From: Brevibacterium sp. CCUG 69071
Lineage (GTDB): Bacteria; Actinomycetota; Actinomycetes; Actinomycetales; Brevibacteriaceae
Length of the DNA: 64,000 nt
Assembly (NCBI RefSeq): GCF_021023135.1
Contig: NZ_PGFV01000002.1
Coordinates: 558,001-622,000 of the forward strand
Reading direction: 5' to 3'
Shown: positions 1 to 8,441 of the stretch, piece by piece
Layout: the number at the start of each line of letters is the position of its first letter
Position numbering within the stretch: position 1 is the stretch's first letter
Made by a program: the position numbers and the translations under genes
The notes under the pieces: generated by a model
Databases searched by the model: none
What the model saw: the letters and a program-made list of their open reading frames with translations, nothing else
Told to the model about the DNA's origin: nothing

Positions 1-149
1 CGCATCGATGCCGCTCAAGTCAAGACGGGCCATCCGGCTGCTAAGTCCTACGAGCGGCTTTTTCAAGCGCAACCCACGAGGCAGTCCTCACGCTGGATGC
101 CTGGTCTCTAGCGCTCTGTGGCAAACACTTCCCAGAGGAGGCTCGGTAG
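1..149 (+). pseudogene. Broken 3' end of an upstream gene
   Basis: Frame 1 reads like protein from the window edge (RIDAAQVKTGHPAAKSYERLF). It then continues better in frame 3 (SSATHEAVLTLDAWSLALCG), ending at TAG 147-149. The switch falls at a run of five T at about 59-63, and one more T would join the two frames. I do not recognise the family. It lies just before the TPR-HEPN gene in the same orientation and may belong to the same cassette. The split could be decay or a sequence error. Confidence 0.35.
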
Positions 150-167
150 CGCCCGTAGTATTGGATT

Positions 168-1877
168 ATGGAGTCACATCTGGAGTTCGCTATTTGGATG
201 GGTGAACTGATGGCACTTGGGGACTCAACCGGGGACGCACGCCGATCCAGTGCTGGGCGGGCGATGGAGATCGCCGGAGCAGTCATCGTGTCCTCGCATC
301 CTGACGGAGCGAAAGCCGCCCTGTTGTTCACGGCATCTTCGATCGTGATCAATTCTGGAGCGCATCTGAACGATGCTGAGAGTCTCAAGAGCGGCAAGCT
401 GCTCGCGGAGAAAGCTCTCGCCATGACATCGGAGGATCAGCCTCTCCACTACCAATGCCGATACAATATTGCCAACGCCACCAGTTCGCTATGCGACCAA
501 GACCTGCCCAAGATCAAATTTGGAACGAGCCGAATCGACTGGGAGCCGGATCTAATAGTCTCTCGTCTCAAGAATCAGGCGGATCTCAAGGAAGTGAGAC
601 GAGAGTTCTTCCAGATCGGTCTATCTTCGGTGGCAGACGGTCACACGCGTTCATCCGCGTATTGCAACCTTGGTAACGTTCTTGATCACGCGGGACGCTG
701 GGCGGAGGCGTACGACTTCTACCTCCGGGCGTTGGAGGCTGATCCGCGCAACGGCAACGCAGCCGGGAACCTCGCTCAACTGCTCCACACGCGGATCGGC
801 ACAGGCATCGGGCAGACAGGTCATATCGCGGCCGTCTACGACAAGTACGTCGCCCTCGCGCATCACCTGCGAGACGGCACGCTGGAGTTCGCTGACACCA
901 AGGTCGCTGAGCGGTGGGATCTACTCGCGCCCACGGAGAGCCAAGGCCACTTGGCCCACGGCCTTGACCCCGAAGCTGAAGACTACGAGTACCGGCAATG
1001 GGTTGCTGACCTCCGCCTTGCGCTCTCGCCGGCCGTCGAAGGGCTGGGCACAGATGAACTGCGCTGGGATAGCGCGACCATCGAGGTTCTCTATGGTGAA
1101 ACCCTCGACGAGATGAGTCCCCCGATTCTCGGGGCTATGAACGTACTCAAGTCGGATTTTCTGGTCTCACGGCGTCTCGCCTTCGAAGCCATCTCCCAGC
1201 TCACCGACGACCTGACACAGACCGACGACGACTCGGGCTCCTACGTCGAAACCTTGGACTACTCCCTCTACGGAATCCAATATTCCAAGCTCCTACTTGC
1301 TCAGCGCTCAGCACTCGACGTTCTGGATAAGACCGCAGTCGTCGCTAACGAACACTTCAAGGCCGGAGACGTTCCCAGCAAGGTTTCCTTCCGAAACTTC
1401 TGGACTGAGAAGACCGGAGAGCTTCGAGAACCGCTGGTGAAAGGAGCAGGACGCTCCCTCCCGAACCTCGCCCTGGCCGAACTAGCCAACGACATGGCGA
1501 AGGACGGTTTGTACGCGACGTCGCAAGCACTACGCAACGCAGGCACCCACAGGATCGTCCATGCAGCCCTGCTGGCAACCACCGGCGTAACGCAGGATTC
1601 CCGCAGCAAGATCGACCTGATGGAGTTGGTCGAATCAACCATTCTCGCGCTGCAAGTCACCCGATCCGCATACCTCTACCTCATCGACCTAGTCGCGATG
1701 TGGAACCACCCCGACGACCACCAAGGCAACTACCTGCCGTTCCCCGACGTTCACTACCTCCACGACCCCGCCGCCGACCAAATCATCAATCAAGAAAGCC
1801 AGGAACCGCAGGATGGTCCTGCGCTAGCTACACCTTATGATCAGATCCAGTCAGTCGATTCGGGGGAGGACGCGTGA
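168..1877 (+). CDS. TPR protein with C-terminal HEPN-like (putative RNase) domain
   Basis: 569 aa. Residues about 162-210 form a clear TPR pair (YCNLGNVLDHAGRWAEAYDFYLRAL followed by NLAQLL). The C-terminal 200 residues are helical and contain R456-N-A-G-T-H461, the R-x4-H signature of HEPN ribonucleases, with the usual polar residue after Arg. The layout resembles LA2681-type HEPN proteins, but that family name is from memory. The ATG at 168 is the first start after in-frame stops at 147 and 156; no well-placed SD precedes it. The stop overlaps the GTG of the nuclease gene (GTGA), so the genes are translationally coupled. I infer a sensor/effector RNase in a defence cassette that would restrict growth or translation after phage sensing. 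RNase activity is inferred from the motif only. Confidence 0.7.
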   Translation: MESHLEFAIWMGELMALGDSTGDARRSSAGRAMEIAGAVIVSSHPDGAKAALLFTASSIVINSGAHLNDAESLKSGKLLAEKALAMTSEDQPLHYQCRYNIANATSSLCDQDLPKIKFGTSRIDWEPDLIVSRLKNQADLKEVRREFFQIGLSSVADGHTRSSAYCNLGNVLDHAGRWAEAYDFYLRALEADPRNGNAAGNLAQLLHTRIGTGIGQTGHIAAVYDKYVALAHHLRDGTLEFADTKVAERWDLLAPTESQGHLAHGLDPEAEDYEYRQWVADLRLALSPAVEGLGTDELRWDSATIEVLYGETLDEMSPPILGAMNVLKSDFLVSRRLAFEAISQLTDDLTQTDDDSGSYVETLDYSLYGIQYSKLLLAQRSALDVLDKTAVVANEHFKAGDVPSKVSFRNFWTEKTGELREPLVKGAGRSLPNLALAELANDMAKDGLYATSQALRNAGTHRIVHAALLATTGVTQDSRSKIDLMELVESTILALQVTRSAYLYLIDLVAMWNHPDDHQGNYLPFPDVHYLHDPAADQIINQESQEPQDGPALATPYDQIQSVDSGEDA

Positions 1878-2809
1878 CCGGCGTCGGGACGGCTCAGTCA
1901 AACGCGACGTCAGCGTCCGGTGGAACGCACCTACTCGCCGCCAGCCCTAAGGACGCCGAACGCGCGGCGTCAGCCCAGGGCATGAAGCTCACGAACTTCT
2001 TCGCCCTCGCATTGCAAGTTCCGCCGACCGCAAAGAAGTGCACGTGGCAGGTCGGGACCACTGCGGGGCTAACAATCGCTGACAGAGCAGCCATCGCGTG
2101 GATTATCGCAGATGCCGCAATGAAACAACGCGGTGGAGGCTCCAATGTCTACACGACCTGGCGTACAGCTGCCCTGAGCGGAGTCAAGCTAACCGGCAAC
2201 GAGCACAGGCGAGTTGCAGCGTTCGTCGACGCTGTATTTGGCTTACCTCCGCACGGAAAGAGCGAGGATCACCTTATCGGTCATGTCGCCGAGTGGATGT
2301 GGTTCCTTCATGCCTCCCAAACCGTTGATCCTACAAGAACCCCTGTCGTGCTCGAAGCGCCTAAGTTCAACGTCACAGAACCAGGCGCGGACGGATTCAT
2401 TGTGTTCCACGAAACCGCGACCGATGAGCACCACTACAGGCTCTGGGAGTTGAAGAAGCACACCGCTAATGGACCGGTCTCTGCGACGGTCACCAGCGCG
2501 TACAACCAATTGGACCAAAAGGCCATGCGCTACCTCGCCCAGCAGGTGTCTATCCATTCAACAACTGCGGGCCCCGTCGGTGAGCTATGTAGCCAGCTAG
2601 TTGATTTCTGGTTGGAGAGCCACGACCGAGCTGGAGTTGGAGTCGGCGTTACGACCGCGTCGGCGCCACCGGCAACGTGCTTCACCACGATGGGGAAACG
2701 ATTTCCTGGATTCGATAGACCTGGCCAACTCGAAGGGCTGCTCCTCTCCGTCGAAGACTTGGCTGAGATTGCCAAGGATGTCCGGGGGTATCTGTGGATC
2801 GTGCTCTGA
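1874..2809 (+). CDS. HamA-like PD-(D/E)xK nuclease (Hachiman-type candidate)
   Basis: 311 aa from GTG 1874, overlapping the preceding stop by 4 bp. The region after residue 135 reads like a PD-(D/E)xK core: E140 in HVAEWMWFL, D173 in PGADGFIVF, then E192-L-K194 in YRLWELKKH. Spacing and order match a helix-Glu, strand-Asp, strand-ExK nuclease. In Hachiman defence, HamA (DUF1837) has this fold and sits directly upstream of the HamB helicase, as here. Length is close to HamA. The end overlaps the helicase start by 16 bp. The likely role is DNA damage or degradation licensed by the helicase. Assignment to DUF1837 itself needs a profile search; the nuclease motif is what I can see. Confidence 0.65.
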   Translation: MTGVGTAQSNATSASGGTHLLAASPKDAERAASAQGMKLTNFFALALQVPPTAKKCTWQVGTTAGLTIADRAAIAWIIADAAMKQRGGGSNVYTTWRTAALSGVKLTGNEHRRVAAFVDAVFGLPPHGKSEDHLIGHVAEWMWFLHASQTVDPTRTPVVLEAPKFNVTEPGADGFIVFHETATDEHHYRLWELKKHTANGPVSATVTSAYNQLDQKAMRYLAQQVSIHSTTAGPVGELCSQLVDFWLESHDRAGVGVGVTTASAPPATCFTTMGKRFPGFDRPGQLEGLLLSVEDLAEIAKDVRGYLWIVL

Positions 2810-5800
2810 ACCGCGAATTTCTGTCGGAAGCGCTCGGACAGCACGCTCCGGGGGTCCTGCCAACCGTTGAAGAACTCACCGCACTCATCGCCGAGGTCGA
2901 GGTGCGTACCTTCATCGAGTCGACTGATGTTGACGAAACGCTTCTCCAAACTGCGTGGTACCTGCACGGCATTGCGTCTGCGGAGCAGGCGGAGGGCATC
3001 TATACGGCGTCTAGACAACAGCGAGCGTTCGCAGTATCGGCACATATCTTTGACCTCGCGTTGGGGGGGACCCGACCGGTCAGTGCGCGACCGTCTCGCC
3101 CTGGCGTTCGGTGCCCAGGTCGGGTATCGCCGCGGAGAGCGCGAGCCGAACGCCACCGCCATATGGCGACGCGTTGACGAACTCCTCGATGCTTCCGCAA
3201 CTCAGGACGCCCAAGTTGACACCGAGAACCCCAGCAATGCTCTGAGCTCTCCCGCCCAGCAAGCGGGGAACCTAGCAACTATGGCGCTGCGCGCAGGCAT
3301 AGCGTTCCTCGGCCTTGATGTTCGGCGTATCCAGGCGCTGCTCACTCGTTGGCAAGAGGACATCGAGTCTATGAGTGCACTTTTAGGGGAAGGCACCCTC
3401 ATATCCACGATGTTTGGGCCCGCTGAGGCAGTGGTCCAAGCCGTAAGTGACCTCGTAATTTATCTTCGGTACGGAGATCGTGGGCGACTGCAGGCAGCTC
3501 AGAGCGCACTACTGTCCGTCCTCAACCTTGATGCTGGGCAGGGGGACCACGACGCCGGGTGGGTTGCCACCCACCTCATGCATATCGCCGATGGCATGGA
3601 CAAGTCGAGCGTCTGGAGCGTGCTGCCAGACGGCACGCCGCCCATCGTTGCTCAGGCGTTTACCGTCGGCACGCCACCCGTTTTGACCCTGTGGCCGCCG
3701 CAGAGAGACCTACTAGCTCGCGAGGCGTCGAACCCTCTAGATCCAGGAACTCGGCGCCTGCTCCTATCAGTACCAACCAGCGCTGGTAAGACTCTCATCG
3801 CTCAGCTGCTGATCTGCCACCACCTTGTAACTCAGCCAGGAAATGTCTGCTATGTCACACCCTTGCGTAGTCTTGGGCGAGAAATGCGCCAAGCGCTGAC
3901 GGGGCGAATGCGCATAATCCAGAAGGGCTTGGGTGCAGACTTTCCCGACTTCGGTGACGTCACAATAGAGGAATTGCTTGACCTCATCGGCGACTCGAGT
4001 GAGAACTCGGTGGAGATCATGACTCCCGAACGTCTAAGTCATCTTCTCCGACATGATCCTGCGTCAGTTCTCGACCGCTACACGATGTTTGTGATCGATG
4101 AGGCGCATCTTCTAGCGCAGCCAGGACGCGGCTTTCTCCTTGAAACAGTCCTCTCCGCAGTTACAGCAACCGATGCGCGGGTCATCCTGCTCTCGGGTGT
4201 GATGGGAAACGCGCATCAGATCGCATCTTGGCTCGACCCATCAGACGAAGCAACACTCTTTGAATCAGGATGGCGAGGCCCAAGGCGTCTCCACGCGCTT
4301 CTGTACTCCAAAGTTGAGAGCAGTGCCGGAGTTCAGCTTCGCGCTAAGTCTTCTACGTTCACGCACATCGAACGCTTCCCAATCACTGCTGACATTCGTG
4401 TGAGACCAGCCGAAGGCATCACACGGCGCCTCGTCACTAGTGTCGACAACCCCATCGGATACCTCGAACGCAAGGTACGACCAGCAGGGGTTGGAAAACC
4501 CGATGTCGAGGACAGCGACGCCTTCTACAAGATGTGCGCACGAACAGCACGCGAGTTCCTCGATGCTGGCAGCCTACTCATGATCCTGTCGCAACGTCTC
4601 TACGCCAGAAACGCGGCCCAAGAACTTGCAGAACGGCTCCCAGTAACCGAGAGTACGAGCGACCTCTGTGAGTTCCTAGAAGAACGTCTCGGAGTCGAGC
4701 ATCCCCTGATCGGTTGCGTTCGGCATGGAGTCGCTTACCACCACGCAGGACTGCCCGTTGATGTCCTCGACGAACTCGAACAAGCCATGCGAGCAGAATC
4801 CTTACGCGCAATGTTCGCCACCTCAACCCTCACCGACGGCGTGAACCTCCCCGTCCGCACGGTCGTAATCTGCGAAACCAGATACGAGGGGCAAGACCCA
4901 GGTCAGCAGCTTGACGGACCACGCCTTCTGAACGCGGTTGGTCGCGCTGGTCGCGCTGGCAAGGAGACCGAAGGATGGATCATTCTCGGCCTCAAACACC
5001 GACCGCGGGCCGACGATTTCGAAGATCTCCAGCCCGCTGACAGTGACCTCGAAATTGTCTCCACACTCAACTCGGATCCCGCCCTACTCCATCTGGTTGA
5101 GTTCGAGGCATTGATCGCCGAAACGGCTGATGCGCTCTTCGTGGTCGATTCCGGTGAGGCCGCAGACTTCGCCGCATACGTCTGGTTTGTGTTATCCGCA
5201 CAAGAACGCCTGAACGAACTCGGCTCGGTCACCGACCTTTCCACTTCTATAAATGGGCTTCTCGCTTTTACTCAACTTCCACCTGAGATCGCGTCTCGCT
5301 GGAAGGCTGTTGCGGAGTACGTTCGCACGCAGTACGAGGTAACAGCGCCCGAACGTCGACTCCGGTGGGCGCTGACCGGGACGGCGCTCTCCAGCGCTCG
5401 CCGAATTGAAGAAATTGCAATCAAAGTCGCGACCACTTCCAGAGCCCTGTATGGCGACCTCGACAACGATGGGAGACCCGGACCTGTCGCACGCGAGCTA
5501 ACTCCTTCAGAGGCGCTCCACGCACTAGATCGATCCGGAGCTCTGGCAGAATTGCTTGACCTGCCCGAAGGACAGGGGGTTTGGAAGTTCAAGCCCACAG
5601 TGGGTGCGAGAACTACCATCGATGTCTCGGTAGCAGGGGCTCTCGAAGGATGGCTATCTGGCCTCAACATGCCCGAATTGGCTGCATATATGCTGCCATC
5701 GGTGACCGACGCATCATGGCGCCTAGAACAGACCGTTGACGCTATCAGCGGCGCGTTTGAACACTTCCTTAGCTGGACCGTCGGCGTCGTTGTAGCCCAA

Positions 5801-6364
5801 GCCAACGAGCACCTCCTCAACGAAGGTGGCGTAGACGCGCTCCCCGACGACCTCGCCTACTTCATTCGCTACGGTGTGGATACAACGATTGCTCTCAATC
5901 TTCTCACTAGCGGGATCCGCTCACGGCGCATTGCAAATACGATCGGCCAACGCGCCTCTGAACTGGATTTGACCTGGTCGCAGACGCGCGATTGGCTCCG
6001 CGGTCTCCACATCAACGGTTGGAAGGCGGAACTCGCCGCGTCACGTCGCGAGATTGAAGATCTTGTCGATTTCTGCCGCTCCAACGTCACTAGCCCGCTT
6101 CGGCAACTCCTCGAAGCCGAGACCGCCACTATCAAGCTATACGAACCGATTACGCCACCGGCTGCTACTGGCCTGGTGCCGGTGGAATTGCGTATTCGAC
6201 TGTCTGCCGAGCCAATCGAGGTGTGGAGTTTAGGGCCGGATTCCTTCCGGGTTGGGACGATCGCAGCAGAGTCACACGCCGACGTCGTGCTCCTGGGGCT
6301 TAGCGGTTTGAACTACCGTGCCGAATCAGACGGCGCCGTGGCCACGCTTCGCGAGATTAGATGA
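2794..6364 (+). CDS. HamB/Ski2-like superfamily 2 helicase, frame broken at a G7 tract
   Basis: The natural start is GTG 2794, in frame 1, giving a protein-like N-terminus (REFLSEALGQHAPGVLPTVE). At 3063-3069 a run of seven G moves the coding signal to frame 2, which stays open to TGA 6362-6364. Removing one G gives one 1189-aa protein (LALGG then PDRSVRDRLALAFG). Helicase motifs lie after the shift: Walker A VPTSAGKT (K about 332), DEAH at about 435-438 (VIDEAHLL), and motif VI AVGRAGRAG near residue 710. This is the Ski2/HamB style of DEAH helicase. As written, translation from 2794 ends soon after the tract, so the helicase is off unless the ribosome slips, the tract varies, or the base is an error. 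It is coupled to the nuclease upstream and overlapped by a short gene downstream. Confidence 0.75.
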
Positions 6365-6674
6365 GCTGCTGGATCAGGTCCCGTGCTTAGTCCGCCGCTG
6401 GCGCTCGAAATTTTACCTGGCATCCCCCTTTACTAGACAGCGAGCGAGCAACCGGGTCGTCTTCCAGACCTGAGTCCGGCATGTACTCTACGCTGTCGCC
6501 CAATCTGATAGTTGAACACCGGCGCTTCCGAAACGTCTGGGCGCTGTCGTCGACCTTGTGGGGATGCAGCCCGAGCGAGAACTCTCGGAAAATCAAAGGC
6601 TCCGGAAGCTGCTAACAGGTGAGTTCCTATCCGGTCATCGCAGCGCACGTGCTGCGGTGGAGGCTCAGAGGTAG
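6318..6674 (+). pseudogene. Short fourth cassette gene with two offsetting frame lesions
   Basis: From GTG 6318, inside the end of the helicase gene, frame 3 encodes a protein-like stretch (FARLDELLDQVPCLVRRWRS) up to TGA at about 6474. From there to about 6531, frame 1 reads well (GMYSTLSPNLIVEHRRFRN). Frame 3 then resumes (GAVVDLVGMQPERELSENQR) and ends at TAG 6672-6674. One base too many near 6474 and one too few near 6531 would restore about 118 aa. The overlap with the helicase suggests it is part of the same operon. I do not recognise the family. It may be a small accessory subunit of the cassette. Confidence 0.45.
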
Positions 6675-6724
6675 CGAGACGACGTCTGGCCAGGACCTCG
6701 TTTTGGTCGGTGCCCCCGACCCGG

Positions 6725-7847
6725 TCACTCAGAGGCATTGCCAAGGTATTCGTTGATGAGGCGATTCCCACGAAACCATGAGCAAGCGAGGTTGGACCAG
6801 ACGACGGCAGGGAAGTTCCCGTCGATCCGGAAGAGCTTCCTGTAGCGATCGCCCTTACCGCGGTTCCTGAAGTCGTGCTGGGCCCGGGGATATCTGTCAC
6901 CGGCGTATGCCTTGACGGCCCCGTCGCAGTGAATGAATTCGCCCTTAGTAGTGTCACGGATGGCATGGAGATATCGAGCGAACACCCACTCAGTTCCGAA
7001 CTTTGGCAGTGGCATGAACTCTTCGATCTCTACGGTCTTGAGCACCATCGGTGGTCCACCGAACCGAAAGCCCAGCGTGCGGACTGAGCAGGGATGTGCC
7101 GCTGTCAGGATCGCTGTGGAATGTCTCGCCGACAACCGCCAAGTGGTCGAGGTCGGCCTCGGCAAGTGGAGGCCCACACCAGTGGTCGGCTTCGTGGACC
7201 TCGCGGTACCCTTCTTCGAACTGGAGGCGACGTTCATCGAGTGCGAACCGTGCTGTCAGCTGATACTTCTCTGCCATTCGCAGGATGGCCCCGATAAGAC
7301 CGTAATGAATACCCGATCCGTAGCCTCGCCGAAGGGGCTGGTGATAGTGGAACGCGTGGTCGCCTGTGTGAAGGCCCCATGGACGCGCATCGAGCCCTGT
7401 CACGGTGATGAGACCGCTCTTGCCCAGGAGGGCGATCAGATCGGGAGCCGCTGCGAATACGCGGAAGTCGACGGCCGGATAGTTGAAGAGATCGATTAGT
7501 GGATCGGCGTAGTCCGACCGTGTGACTGCTCCTAGCAGCGACTCAGATAGTGAGCGGCGCTGCACGAGGTCGGGAAGTCGCGCGTGAATCCCGCTGGTCG
7601 CCTTCGGCTCTGCTGTTACCCATTGATCGAGCAGCTGGAAGGCTGCTTCCCGTGATTGTATGAGACGAGGACGGTCGTCGGAGAACAAGAAGGCGGGGAA
7701 CGAGCCGAGGTCAAGCATCGTGTTGCGAAGCTGGTCAAACCGGGCCCCAAGATGCGTGCGAACGGCGGCGATGTCATTCGGGTCCAGACTGAAAGGCATG
7801 ATGTGAGGGTATTGGCGGAAGGACCGTTGGTCCGTCGGGTAGCTCAT
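6725..7847 (-). pseudogene. Unknown protein, frameshifted
   Basis: Two minus-strand frames join into one protein of about 373 aa. The 5' part runs from ATG 7847 (or ATG 7799, MPFSLDPNDIAAV) and reads well to about 7088 (VVGETFHSDPDSGTSLL). The 3' part continues in another frame (VRTLGFRFGGPPMVLKTVEI) to the stop at 6725. Dropping one base near 7088 joins them. It is rich in His, Trp and aromatic residues, with no membrane segment or signal peptide. I do not recognise a domain. It converges on the defence cassette and lies in the same lesion-rich stretch. It could be an accessory or defence-island gene; function unknown. Confidence 0.5.
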
Positions 7848-8217
7848 CTAAATTACCGGCCACGGACTCGCACCAACCGGTCACATTCGAACCAGGCGAA
7901 CCGCCTGGTTCCCTGCAAACACAAGGGAATCCGCGAGTTCCCGAGACGATCAGCGGAGACCGGAAAATGCCAAGATCCTCCAAAGCGTCGTAGGCTCAAG
8001 TGCTTCCGCTGTGACCGCTTGCCTCATAAACTGGTGTCATCGGTTCCGCTTGGAATCCGATGCGTGCGGCCTCGCTGCTGTCGTCCGACTGTGTTCGAAG
8101 CAGGGGAGTGGCACGTAGAGGGCACGAGTCCGACCTAGCCACCGAAAAACCGCAAGATTCCGGGGAACCTGACGAGTACTGGGACTTCTGAAGCATCCTC
8201 CCAAGTGACAACATAGT
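7848..8217 (+). other. Gene-poor junction between accessory and backbone DNA
   Basis: No complete gene is visible. A short plus-strand reading frame starts at ATG 8060 (MRAASLLSSDCVRSRG) and ends with a convincing acidic C-terminus (GEPDEYWDF) at TGA 8189-8191, only 26 bp before a plus-strand terminator. This looks like the 3' remnant of a plus-strand gene whose 5' part was lost when the accessory block formed. Identity unknown. Confidence 0.3.
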
Positions 8218-8256
8218 GAGCCCGCGTGAACATCAGTGTTTACGCGGGCTCTTTGT
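8218..8256 (+). terminator. Intrinsic terminator
   Basis: Perfect 10-bp stem GAGCCCGCGT/ACGCGGGCTC at 8218-8227 and 8242-8251, followed by TTTGTCT. The T-rich side is on the plus strand, so it would end transcription of the remnant frame stopping at 8191 and insulate the oxidoreductase gene downstream. Confidence 0.75.
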
Positions 8257-8441
8257 CTCACACGGCCGGTCCCGAGCGTGCGGAACGTTCGACACAGCCT
8301 ATTTGCCCGTCATAGCCGTCGCATTCATAGCCATCCCCGCAGATGAGATGGTGTCCGCACCCTGGATCCACCATTTCCGCCATCGCCGACTTCGGATAGG
8401 ATTGTTCAACAGCTCAGTTCTCCGGTCAGAGGTGATTGGCA

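Noticed and set aside
7860..7960. Possible tRNA remnant (GGTTCGAAT-like T-loop) as an attachment site
   Set aside because: No acceptor or anticodon arm can be formed around it.
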